A stretch of DNA of 64,000 nucleotides, taken from positions 1 through 64,000 of the forward strand of contig JACPAV010000019.1 in assembly GCA_016180645.1 (NCBI GenBank), read 5' to 3'. Source of the stretch: Nitrospirota bacterium. GTDB taxonomy: Bacteria > JACPQY01. Positions 43,548 to 51,775 of the stretch are shown piece after piece. The number at the start of each line of letters is the position of its first letter. Position 1 is the first letter of the stretch. The notes below the pieces were generated by a model. That model saw only the letters and a list, made by a program, of their open reading frames with translations. It ran no database searches and had not been told where the DNA came from. A program made the translations under genes and the position numbers.

Positions 43548-44603
43548 TCAGCCGGAGCTCGCCGGCGGCGCGAAGCTCTTGCGGGCCACCAGGCAGATCT
43601 CTTCGCCCGCGCCGGGAAACAGGGGTCGCGCCAAGCCCTCCGCCCCCTGGACAAGCCGGCCGACGACGAGGCTTGCCATCCAAACCGCCCCGCCCTCGAT
43701 TCCAAACCGGTCCCGGAACCACGCTCGCGCCGAGACCGCGGAGAAGCCCGAAGCGAGCCTGGAGGAGGTGGCCAGGGTCTCCACGCTCAATCGCGCTTTC
43801 TCGACCAGGGCCGCGAGAGCCCGCGGCGTGAAGGTCCACAGGTGTCGGGGCGGATCCAAGCCCGGCCAAAAGGGACCGAACCAGCGATGGCCGAGACCGC
43901 CACCGTTGGGAACGGCGATTCGAATCGTCCCTCCGGGGACAAGAAGAACCTCGGCCCTCCGGAAAAATTCCAGCGGATCCGTCATGTGCTCGACGGCGTG
44001 ATTGGAGGTGATCACGTGGTAGGCGGCGGGACCGGCATCCAGCTCTTGCAAGTTCGCCAGAACGGAAAGCCCTCGGGCCCGGGCGATCCCGGCGGCTTCC
44101 GCGTCCGGTTCCACACCCGTCACCGCCCAGCCCAGACCGCGCATTACTTCCAAGTACCGGCCGTTCCCACAACCGACATCCAGCAGTCTCCCGCCGGGCG
44201 CAAACGGCGGGAAGAGTACGCCCAAGCGGTGGGTGGCCCTGCTTCGAAAGGACGGGACGAGAGACAGGAGTCGACCCATGGCGCGAGAGCCGGCCCACGA
44301 CGAATCAGCCGGGTAGCCGAACCGCGAATGAAGAATCCAGGATCGAACCCGGTCCCGAAGCCCCCGCAGGGAGTATGACGGGGGTGGCGGCCCCGCGGAG
44401 GCGGAGTGGGTATAGAAAGCGGCGGTGTACGCGTTGGCGAGCTGCTCCGGGTCGAGTTGCGGATGCTGCCATATCAGACCGCAACGAGGGCAGGCGTGGT
44501 AGTCGGCGCGCACCGACGTGCCATACATCCGGTCCGGCAGCGCCGTGTACAGCGCCTCTCCCTTCGATCCGCACGCGATGCAGTCAGTCGCCACCGGCTC
44601 CAC
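43548..44603 (-). CDS. SAM-dependent methyltransferase with N-terminal Zn-knuckle
   Basis: A 351-residue protein. Two Cys pairs (CIACG and CPRCG) lie in the first 45 residues and probably bind zinc. Motif I GRLLDVGCGNGRYLEVM and the post-motifs YHVITSNHAVEHMTDP and LVPGGTIRIAVPN fit the Methyltransf_23 class common in O-antigen loci. Similar Cys-paired methyltransferases recur at 49299, 53353 and 62754. It probably modifies a sugar or glycan end. Confidence 0.85.
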   Translation of the reverse strand: MEPVATDCIACGSKGEALYTALPDRMYGTSVRADYHACPRCGLIWQHPQLDPEQLANAYTAAFYTHSASAGPPPPSYSLRGLRDRVRSWILHSRFGYPADSSWAGSRAMGRLLSLVPSFRSRATHRLGVLFPPFAPGGRLLDVGCGNGRYLEVMRGLGWAVTGVEPDAEAAGIARARGLSVLANLQELDAGPAAYHVITSNHAVEHMTDPLEFFRRAEVLLVPGGTIRIAVPNGGGLGHRWFGPFWPGLDPPRHLWTFTPRALAALVEKARLSVETLATSSRLASGFSAVSARAWFRDRFGIEGGAVWMASLVVGRLVQGAEGLARPLFPGAGEEICLVARKSFAPPASSG

Positions 44604-44612
44604 CGAGGTTCG

Positions 44613-46397
44613 TCACTTGGCCCCCTCTGCCGGCGGCACATCGTACAACACAAACCCCTGGCTCCGAGCCGCCTCGGGCAGCCGAAGCTCCCAGTCCGAA
44701 TGACAGAGAATCTGACTGAAGCCGAAGGACGCGGCGAGTTCCGCCCACTGTTCGGGAGAACGCGCCTCGAAGACCCGGCGGCCGGAATCGTCCACGAGCT
44801 GGCCGGCCCGGCTTTTCCGAATCTCCTCGGGCGGATCCAAGAGGTCGATGCCGTAGATCTCGCGCAGAATCCGCGCCGTGGCCGGCCCTGCCCGCGGTGT
44901 GTAGGGAAGCCCGTTCAGCCGGCCCCCGTCCAGCACCATGGGCCTCCGAGTATGGACTTGGATGAGGCTGATGCTCGAGCACGTGAGGATCAACCCTTGC
45001 GATCCTCGTGCCGCCGCCAGGGCGGGGTCCCGGGCGATCTCCTGGAAGGACGCGTTGTTCGGCCCGGAGGCGGCGTACGTGTCCCAACCCGCCGCGGAGA
45101 CGGCCACAACGCCCAGCAGGACCAGAGAAGCTCGCGCTCCAAGAGACACCCATCGGTGCGCCCCCTCCCCCCACGCCCTTTCAGCTCGGTCCGCCGCCAC
45201 GGAGAGCCGCGCGGGCCGGGTTGCGCCGAACCTGACGAGTCCGTACAGCCCCGCCGACAAGGCGGCGGTCAGCATGAAATACGCCGGACGGAGCCGGAGG
45301 AGGACGAACAAGATGAACGTGGCGCAGATGGCTTGCGAGCGCCAATCCTTCCGGTCGCCGCCGGCCAATCCCAGCACGAGCAAGGGACAGGCCAGCGTCC
45401 CCAGGTTCAAGAACCGTGACGGGATGGTCGTGACCACCAGCCGCACGAACCGATTCTCAGGCGGGAGCCAGTAGAATGCGGAGAGCATCGCGGCGAGGAC
45501 GCCGCTGACCGCGAGGAAACGCAGGAAGAAGCGCGTGGGCTGCGCGCCCCCCCCCCGGGGCCGATGGATGGCCAGGAGGCTGAGGACGACCGCCATCCCC
45601 ACCGCAGGGGTGACATTTGAAAGCGGGGGGAAGCGCCGCCGGTGGTTGTCCCAATGCAGGATGAAAGCGCCGGCGTAGTCGGCCGGGTCGGCCGGGATAA
45701 CAACCGCCGCGGGCCCCGCGTGCCGGTAGAGATGGAGGAGGAGACTGGCCACCGATACGGCCAGTCCGGCCCCCCCCCACAGGAGGGCTTTTCGTTGGAT
45801 GCCTGGGATAAGGGAACGGTCCCAGACCAGGCTCGCGGCCAGGCTCAAAACGAGAAACGCGCCGTGGGTCGGATGGATGGAAAGGAGAAGCCCCGCGAGA
45901 AAGGCGCCCGCTCCCCACCGTCCCATCCCCATGAGGCCTGCCGCGGCAAACGTGAGCATGAGCCCGATCAAGCCGTAGCCGCCGGGGCCTCCGAAAAGCC
46001 AGATGTGATAGGTGAACGCGTTGAAATCGGGGCCGGCCAGGTGAAGAATGAACGGCGCCGCCAGGGCCATCAGGGGCGGAGCCTCCAGGGCGAGGACCGT
46101 GATGGTGATGGAGGAATAGACGGTGGCGCCGATGAATCCGCTCAATATCCTGGAAAGGAGCTTCTCGCCGGCGCCGAGCCTCAGCCCCAATTCCGCCGCT
46201 TGGGTCACGATCGTCCACGCTTCGCCTTGGATGATCCCCGTGGGGTCGGAAGGCCCGTATCGCACGAGACCTGCGGCGCCCTGCGCGTCTTCCACCGCAT
46301 ACTGCCAACCGGGGTATCCCCAACCTCCAATCACCCATCCGATCAGGGCGGACGCCAGGATCCAGCGCGCGCGTCGAGGACGATGAGGAGTGGACAT
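44613..46397 (-). CDS. Large multi-pass membrane protein, possible GT-C transferase
   Basis: A protein of about 594 residues with ten or more hydrophobic segments up to about residue 430 and a soluble C-terminal part (e.g. VHTRRPMVLDGGRLNGLP, EIYGIDLLDPPEEI). The topology, context and an early loop (GWQYAVEDAQGAAGLVRYGPSDPTG) suggest a GT-C-like enzyme or carrier in glycan assembly, but no signature is certain. Starts at ATG 46397/46400 or GTG 46421 are all possible. It ends 10 bp before the methyltransferase gene and is divergent from the GT2-GT4 gene. Confidence 0.6.
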   Translation of the reverse strand: MSTPHRPRRARWILASALIGWVIGGWGYPGWQYAVEDAQGAAGLVRYGPSDPTGIIQGEAWTIVTQAAELGLRLGAGEKLLSRILSGFIGATVYSSITITVLALEAPPLMALAAPFILHLAGPDFNAFTYHIWLFGGPGGYGLIGLMLTFAAAGLMGMGRWGAGAFLAGLLLSIHPTHGAFLVLSLAASLVWDRSLIPGIQRKALLWGGAGLAVSVASLLLHLYRHAGPAAVVIPADPADYAGAFILHWDNHRRRFPPLSNVTPAVGMAVVLSLLAIHRPRGGGAQPTRFFLRFLAVSGVLAAMLSAFYWLPPENRFVRLVVTTIPSRFLNLGTLACPLLVLGLAGGDRKDWRSQAICATFILFVLLRLRPAYFMLTAALSAGLYGLVRFGATRPARLSVAADRAERAWGEGAHRWVSLGARASLVLLGVVAVSAAGWDTYAASGPNNASFQEIARDPALAAARGSQGLILTCSSISLIQVHTRRPMVLDGGRLNGLPYTPRAGPATARILREIYGIDLLDPPEEIRKSRAGQLVDDSGRRVFEARSPEQWAELAASFGFSQILCHSDWELRLPEAARSQGFVLYDVPPAEGAK

Positions 46398-46548
46398 CAT
46401 GTGGCGCATTCTGTCTACCACCCGCCTGTTCGGCGCGTCAATTCCCGCCGTTGTTCTTGACCGGATGCGCGCTCTTGGGCAAGATCAGCTTCGCCATGAG
46501 CAGGATGAGAGGCCCTTCAGCGACGGTGAGAGTGCGTCCCCATACAAG

Positions 46549-48606
46549 ATGAGTCAGCCCTGGGTCTCGGTGGCCATCCCCTCATGGAATGGTCGCGCCC
46601 TTCTGGAGTCCAACCTGCCCGCGGTGCTGGAAGGATGCGCAACCTTGAGCGCGGGCTGCGAGGTTCTCGTGGGAGACGACGGCGGCGCGGATGGAACCCG
46701 CGAGTGGCTCCAACACGCTTTCCCGAGCGTCGGATGCCTGCGATCCGATTCCCATCGGGGTTTCTCGGCCACGTGCAACATGCTGGCCCGGGCGGCCCGA
46801 GGCCGACTGCTTTATCTCCTGAACAACGACGCGCGCCCCGAAGCCCGCTGGCTTCAACCCTTGCTCCCCTATTTCGACGACGAGCGCGTTTTTGCCGTGG
46901 GCGGGATGGAGATCCCGTCCTCCCCGAAGGCCACGCTCAGCTACCCCCGCATGTGGTCTCGGCTGGGAATCCATTACTCGCGCTACGACGAGGCGCCCTT
47001 TCCCATGCGGGGCGGCTTCCCGATCTGTTTCGTCTCCGCCGGCCACTCGTGTTTTCGTCGATCCATGTTCCTCGACCTCGGCGGCTTCGACGAACGTTTC
47101 AGCCCGTTCTACTTCGAAGACCATGACCTCTGCATGCGGGCGCGGGGAAGAGGGTGGAAAATACTGATGGACCCGGCCAGCCGCGTGTTCCATGCGCACC
47201 AGGGCACGATCGGTACAAACTACCCCTCCGCCGTGGTCAAGGCGATCCACTGGAAGAACCGCTTCGTCCTTTCGCGTCTGCGATACTCCGGCGCATGGCC
47301 GGCGTTTTTGCGCGCGGTGGGCATACCGATCTTCCTGGCGCAGTCGATTTTTCGGTGGCGGTGGGAGGCCGTTCGAGGGTATGCCCAGTCGCGGCAGGTT
47401 TCGATCCCTCCCGATCGCGCCCCCACGCCGGAACGCCGCCCGCGTTCCGCAAAACGCATGCCCCGGTGGCCCGGCCCCCCGCCCTTGCGCGCGCTCGCCG
47501 TTCATCAGTCCGCCATCATCGGGGGGGCGGAACATAGCATCGAACTGTGGGTCACCCACGCCCCGGATTGGTTGAGGTTTACCGTGGTGCTCGGCGATGA
47601 GGGACCCCTCGCGGAGCGTCTTCGACGCGCCGGCGTGGCCGTGGAGATTCTCCCCTTTCCTCCCCTTCGAAGCGCGCAAGGACTCCGCATCCTCGGATGC
47701 GTCGGACGCCTCGCCCAACTGGCCCGGCGCGAGCGGGCCGTGCTCATCCATTCCAACACCCCCCGCACCAACCTCATCGCCGCTCCGGCCGCCCGTCTCG
47801 CCGGAGTCCCCGTCATCTGGCATGCCCGAAATCTCATCTACGGCCAAATGCGGGACACCGACCGCCTTTTCTCGCGCCTGCCCCATCGCATCCTCGCCAT
47901 TTCAAAAGCCGTCGAGAGTCGTTTCCATCGGAACGGGACATGCCCCCCCCACGTGGAAACGGTGGTCCACGGCGTCGACACCGCCCGGTTCTCACCCGAC
48001 GTGTCGCCCGCGGTCTTCCGCCTGGAGCATGGCCTGCGCGAAAACGATCTTGCCGTGGGACTGGTGGGCCGTATCGGCGTCGGGAAGGGCCACGATCTTT
48101 TCCTCCAATCGATCCGGCGGTTCCTCGATCGCGGCGGCCGGGGCCGTTTCTTCATCGTCGGGGGAGCCCAAACGGAGGCCGAGGAGACGATTGAACGCCG
48201 GGCCCGCCAACTGAGCCGTACACTCCAAGTCGATCCTGCGGTCACCTTCACGGGCTTTCGAGAGGACATGCCGGCCGTCATGGCGGGGTTGGACGTGGTC
48301 GCCCTCTGCACGGAGGCCGAACCCCTGGGCCGGGTGGTTCTGGAGGCGATGGCCTCGGGGCGGCCCGTCGTGGCCTCCCGCTCGGGAGGCGTGACGGAGC
48401 TGGTCGAACCGGGCGTGACCGGCCTGATGTTCGACCCGGGCAGCCCCGATGCGCTTGCGGAAGCCCTGCTCCAATTGGCCGCCGGCCCGGAGCTGCGCGC
48501 CCGATTCGGCCGGGCCGCCAGGGAAAGAGCCGTCAGCCGCTTCTCCCTTGATCGGCACGTGTCCCGCATGGCCCAGATCTACTGGGAAACGATCACTTCC
48601 CCCTAG
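46549..48606 (+). CDS. Two-domain glycosyltransferase, GT2 fused to GT4
   Basis: A 685-residue fusion. The N-terminal GT2 domain (about 1-280) has WVSVAIPSWNGRALLESN, VGDDGGADGT, LYLLNNDARPE and FYFEDHDLCMRARG. The C-terminal GT4 domain (about 320-680) has HQSAIIGGAEHSIELW, HSNTPRTNLIAAPAARLAGVPVIWHARN, VGLVGRIGVGKGHDLF and the EPLGRVVLEAMASGRPVVASRSGG donor site. It could add two successive sugars. ATG 46549 precedes the GT2 motif; the longer upstream frame overlaps the divergent gene. A hairpin followed by T5 lies downstream. Confidence 0.88.
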   Translation: MSQPWVSVAIPSWNGRALLESNLPAVLEGCATLSAGCEVLVGDDGGADGTREWLQHAFPSVGCLRSDSHRGFSATCNMLARAARGRLLYLLNNDARPEARWLQPLLPYFDDERVFAVGGMEIPSSPKATLSYPRMWSRLGIHYSRYDEAPFPMRGGFPICFVSAGHSCFRRSMFLDLGGFDERFSPFYFEDHDLCMRARGRGWKILMDPASRVFHAHQGTIGTNYPSAVVKAIHWKNRFVLSRLRYSGAWPAFLRAVGIPIFLAQSIFRWRWEAVRGYAQSRQVSIPPDRAPTPERRPRSAKRMPRWPGPPPLRALAVHQSAIIGGAEHSIELWVTHAPDWLRFTVVLGDEGPLAERLRRAGVAVEILPFPPLRSAQGLRILGCVGRLAQLARRERAVLIHSNTPRTNLIAAPAARLAGVPVIWHARNLIYGQMRDTDRLFSRLPHRILAISKAVESRFHRNGTCPPHVETVVHGVDTARFSPDVSPAVFRLEHGLRENDLAVGLVGRIGVGKGHDLFLQSIRRFLDRGGRGRFFIVGGAQTEAEETIERRARQLSRTLQVDPAVTFTGFREDMPAVMAGLDVVALCTEAEPLGRVVLEAMASGRPVVASRSGGVTELVEPGVTGLMFDPGSPDALAEALLQLAAGPELRARFGRAARERAVSRFSLDRHVSRMAQIYWETITSP

Positions 48607-48659
48607 TACCGCTTCCCTCTCGCGGGGGGGGGGCACCCAACGGGTGGAAGGCTTCGTAG

Positions 48660-48685
48660 CGTCCGGCTTCATGCCGGACGTTTTT
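48660..48685 (+). terminator. Rho-independent terminator after the GT2-GT4 gene
   Basis: CGTCCGGC-TTCAT-GCCGGACG followed by TTTTT, about 54 bp after the stop codon. It is preceded by GTAG, so it is also a REP half-element that may have been recruited as a terminator. Confidence 0.65.
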
Positions 48686-48693
48686 CGCCCGAT

Positions 48694-48751
48694 GTACCTG
48701 CCGCAGGAAGCGGCGGTACCACGCAATGTTGCCCTGCCAGGAAGGCAGGGC
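48694..48751. other. Third pair of hairpins with AGGAA loops
   Basis: GTACCTGCCGC-AGGAA-GCGGCGGTAC (48694-48719, one bulge) and GCCCTGCC-AGGAA-GGCAGGGC (48731-48751, perfect). The stems differ from those at 27406 and 31799, but the AGGA loop and tandem arrangement are the same. It lies in a 690-bp gap without an intact gene. Confidence 0.55.
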
Positions 48752-48778
48752 GATCGACCGTGGTAAAATCGGGCGCTA

Positions 48779-48965
48779 CTTTTGCCATTTTGTGAAAGGT
48801 TTATGTTGGTCCTTATGCGTTGGGGAGGGTCTTCAGACCCTCCTGACAAGAGGGAGCATCTGAAGATGCTCCCCTACGAGGAGCCCGAACACGGGAGGTT
48901 AGCAAGTCGTAGGGGCGGATCTTTAGATCCGCCCGTATTGGGAGCATCTGAAGATGCTCCCCTAC
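48779..48965 (-). repeat. REP/BIME elements in reverse orientation
   Basis: The tail (reverse complement of ACCAACATAAACC...AATGGCAAAAGT) at 48779-48818 precedes a core at 48819-48877 of the 15-73 type. A second element at 48909-48965 carries a new stem (GGGCGGATC-TTTA-GATCCGCCC) plus the AGCATCT stem. One outer box is GTTG instead of GTAG. Confidence 0.8.
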
Positions 48966-49055
48966 GAATCGCTTGAGCGGTGTCTGAAGAAACCTTCCCA
49001 TCCGAGCGAGATTCTGAGCATGGAAAAATAGCAGTAGTCGAGCTAAGATGGCCCC

Positions 49056-49301
49056 ATGAACGATCTTGTCGCAATCCTCACTGCGCGATACGGGAACGAC
49101 GGCCGCGTTCTTGCCGTCTACCTCTACTGGGAGCGGCTTGCCCGTCGCGTCGCCGTTCGCCGCGTCACTCCCTCCATGGGTTGATCGACCGCTTCTGACA
49201 AGGAAAACAGCGCTGACCCTTTTTCTCGAAAACGCCGCCGGATTCCGGAACATCCTCGTCCACGGAAGTGACCCCATGTCCGTGTACTCGGAACGGCCGT
49301 G
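49056..49301 (+). pseudogene. Probable remnant of a MNT/HepT toxin-antitoxin pair
   Basis: A short frame (49056-49184) gives MNDLVAILTARYGNDGRVLAVYLY, resembling the start of MNT nucleotidyltransferase antitoxins, but the GSRARG-type motif that should follow is out of frame (GGGAGCGG is read WERL). Further on, another frame up to 49301 gives LENAAGFRNILVHG, which matches the RX4-6H signature region of HepT RNases, but the rest of HepT is missing. TAAGAT lies 6 nt before the first ATG. I infer a decayed TA module; the similarity is judged by eye. Confidence 0.5.
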
Positions 49302-50306
49302 AAGGAATCGCTGCGCCTGATGGACGTCGCCTGCGACTTGTGCGGGGGGGATCGATCGCGTCCGATTCTGAAGGTCCGGGAGTTCATTCTGGGCAGCGGA
49401 AGCTCCTTCTCGGTTGCGCGCTGCGCCGGATGCGGTCATGTCTTCACGAATCCCCGCCCCCGCGACAAGGATCTGGCCCGATTCTATCCGCCTTCCTACT
49501 GGACGGCCGCCGTCGGGCGGCGTGATCTCGAAACGTTCAAGATCGGAGGTGAACGTTGGAGATCGGTCATGGCACGAAGGTCAGCCTTTCTCTTGAGCCG
49601 TGTGGCTCGCGGGCGCCTTCTCGAGATCGGGAGCGGCGACGGCCTGTTCCTCATGTTCATGAGAGAGAAAGGCTGGGAGGTGGAAGGGATCGAGCCGGGA
49701 AAGGAAGCCTGGAGGTTTGCGACGAAGTCTCTGGGCCTCAACATCCGGAACCGGCCCATCGATCGCGTGGACTTGGAGTCCGAGGCGTACGATGCGGTCT
49801 GGATTCATCACGCGCTTGAACACCTGCCGAGCCCCACCCATGTGATCTCCCTGGCGGTGAAATCCCTCCGCCGCGGGGGACTCCTGGGAATCACCGTGCC
49901 GAATTTCGACAGTTTCGATCGAAGGGTCTTCGGCCCCGGCTGGATCGGCCTGGATGTGCCTGTTCACCTCCACCACTTCACGCCCAGGACTTTGGAGGGA
50001 TTATTGGATCGCGCCGGCCTTGCGATCGAAGAACGGCGTTTTGTGTCCAACGATCATCGCTGGCCCATGTTCTACTCCGATTCACTGAGGCGGCGTCTCG
50101 CCTACTGGGGGCTTTACCACCCGGAGCCAAAAACCGGCGCCGGGGACATCACGGGCGAAGATCGAACGGACATGTTCGATTCAGGGGGCGCCTTGAGGCG
50201 ATGGGCCCATCACGCGGAGTATGGCCTTTTTCGGGGTGTCGGCGCCGTGATGGATCGGATCGGCTGCGGTTCAAGTTTGGCCGTCCTCGCCAGGAAAACC
50301 GGCTGA
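49299..50306 (+). CDS. SAM-dependent methyltransferase with N-terminal Zn-knuckle
   Basis: A 335-residue protein: CDLCGG and CAGCGHVF Cys pairs, motif I GRLLEIGSGDGLFLMFM, then YDAVWIHHALEHLPSP and LRRGGLLGITVPNFDS. Same class as 43548. The start may be GTG 49299 or ATG 49320 (MDVACDLCGG); the first overlaps the HepT-like remnant. It probably methylates a sugar in the glycan. The C-terminal region has helices but no membrane segment. Confidence 0.85.
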   Translation: MKESLRLMDVACDLCGGDRSRPILKVREFILGSGSSFSVARCAGCGHVFTNPRPRDKDLARFYPPSYWTAAVGRRDLETFKIGGERWRSVMARRSAFLLSRVARGRLLEIGSGDGLFLMFMREKGWEVEGIEPGKEAWRFATKSLGLNIRNRPIDRVDLESEAYDAVWIHHALEHLPSPTHVISLAVKSLRRGGLLGITVPNFDSFDRRVFGPGWIGLDVPVHLHHFTPRTLEGLLDRAGLAIEERRFVSNDHRWPMFYSDSLRRRLAYWGLYHPEPKTGAGDITGEDRTDMFDSGGALRRWAHHAEYGLFRGVGAVMDRIGCGSSLAVLARKTG

Positions 50307-50381
50307 AGGCGCTTCGATTCACCCCCGCTCCCCGAACGCAATGGACTTCAAGAAGGGGCTGGGGTAGCATGACCCCTAGCC

Positions 50382-51092
50382 ATGTTTGAGGGCCAATCGC
50401 TCAGCGTCGTCCTGCCGGCCTTCAACGAAGTGCAGAACATTCGAACCTCCATCGAACATTTCCTCGCGCACCCTGCCGTCGATGAGGTCATCGCCGTCGA
50501 CAACCGTTCCACCGACGGCACCAAGGAGGCTATTCTGGCCACGCGCGCCAAGTACGTGTTCGAAGCCCGGCAGGGTTTCGGCGCGGCGCTGATGAAAGGG
50601 CTGGAGGAATCCACCGGGGACCTCATCGTTCAGTCGGAACCCGACGGAACTTTCGCCGCGGGGGATCTGGACAAGCTCCTCCTCTACCAACGGGAGTTCG
50701 ACGTCGTTTTCGGCACGCGGACATCCAAGTCGTGCATCTGGAGCGGCGCCCACATGCCGTGGCTCTTGCGCACGGGCAACTGGATCGTGGCCAAGCTGTT
50801 GCAATTCCTCCACAACGGTCCGAGCCTGACGGATGTGGGCTGCACGTACAGACTCCTCAAGCGGCCCGTCTACCGGGAGATCAGACCCCATCTGCGCGTT
50901 CAGGGGTCCCATTTCAACGTGGACATGATGATCCTGGCCATTCGGATGAAGGCCAAGTGCGTGGAAATTCCCGTTCACTACGGGCCCCGCATCGGCGAAT
51001 CCAAGATCACGGGAGATAACCTTCGGGCGCTGGCCGTAGGTCTCCGCATGATTCTTCTGATCCTCCGATACCGGCTTCGGTCCTTTCGATGA
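50382..51092 (+). CDS. Family 2 glycosyltransferase (polyprenyl-phosphate type)
   Basis: A 236-residue GT-A enzyme: LSVVLPAFNEVQNIRT, IAVDNRSTDGTKE, ARQGFGAALMKGLEE and QSEPDGTF (acidic motif), similar to dolichol/undecaprenyl-phosphate sugar synthases (DPM1-like). It could charge a lipid carrier to serve the GT-C enzymes. TAGCAT lies 11 nt before the ATG with no ribosome site. Its stop overlaps the next methyltransferase (ATGA). Confidence 0.87.
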   Translation: MFEGQSLSVVLPAFNEVQNIRTSIEHFLAHPAVDEVIAVDNRSTDGTKEAILATRAKYVFEARQGFGAALMKGLEESTGDLIVQSEPDGTFAAGDLDKLLLYQREFDVVFGTRTSKSCIWSGAHMPWLLRTGNWIVAKLLQFLHNGPSLTDVGCTYRLLKRPVYREIRPHLRVQGSHFNVDMMILAIRMKAKCVEIPVHYGPRIGESKITGDNLRALAVGLRMILLILRYRLRSFR

Positions 51093-51736
51093 CCTCTTCA
51101 CCGGGCTATTTTCAAGCCCATCTCAGACCTTCCAAATCTCGATCGAAATCCTGGCCGGCCATCGTGGCCTATCTCGCCCGGTGGGTGCCCCCCTCCGCGC
51201 GTGTCCTTGAAGTGGGCGCCGGCTACTGCGAATTCATCAACCGAATTCCGGCCCGGAAACGTTGCGCCCTCGACATATCGGACGAGGTTCGACGGCACGC
51301 CGGGCCCGGAGTCGACGTCGTGGTGGCGGACCTCTCCCGATGCCAGGCGTTCGAACCGGCAGGTTTCGAGGCGATCTTCGCGAGCAATCTTTTCGAACAT
51401 CTCGATCCCGAAGCCGTGGAACGGGCCCTCCGGTGGACCCTCGACCGGCTGGCGCCGGGCGGGCGCCTGATCTGCATGCAGCCGAATTTCCGCTACGCAT
51501 ACCGGTTCTACTTCGACGACTACACCCATCGGTCGGTCTACTCCCACGTCAGCTTCCCGGCGCTCCTGAGAGCCGCCGGATTCGGCATCGTTCACCTCGA
51601 GAAACGGTTCCTTCCCTATTCGCATGAATGCGTCCCCCTGGCCGTCCCGCGGTTCCTCGTCTCGCTTTACCTGCGGTCTCCCTGGCGTCCCTTTGCCCAC
51701 CAGATGCTCGTCATCGCGGAAAAACCGGGGGCCTGA
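51089..51736 (+). CDS. SAM-dependent methyltransferase (Methyltransf_11/23 type)
   Basis: A 215-residue protein without a zinc knuckle: ARVLEVGAGYCEFIN (motif I), FEAIFASNLFEHLDPEAV and LAPGGRLICMQPNFRYAYRFYFDDYTH. Its start overlaps the glycosyltransferase gene, so the two are translationally coupled. The FDDYTH loop is frequent in methyltransferases of polysaccharide clusters. Substrate unknown. Confidence 0.83.
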   Translation: MTSSPGYFQAHLRPSKSRSKSWPAIVAYLARWVPPSARVLEVGAGYCEFINRIPARKRCALDISDEVRRHAGPGVDVVVADLSRCQAFEPAGFEAIFASNLFEHLDPEAVERALRWTLDRLAPGGRLICMQPNFRYAYRFYFDDYTHRSVYSHVSFPALLRAAGFGIVHLEKRFLPYSHECVPLAVPRFLVSLYLRSPWRPFAHQMLVIAEKPGA

Positions 51737-51775
51737 GCGCCCCGCGGCTGGCGCGCGCCGGTGCGGAAGGGTAGG

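Noticed and set aside
48779-48965. CRISPR array
   Set aside because: The repeats are palindromic REP-like elements of differing sequence without regular unique spacers and without cas genes.
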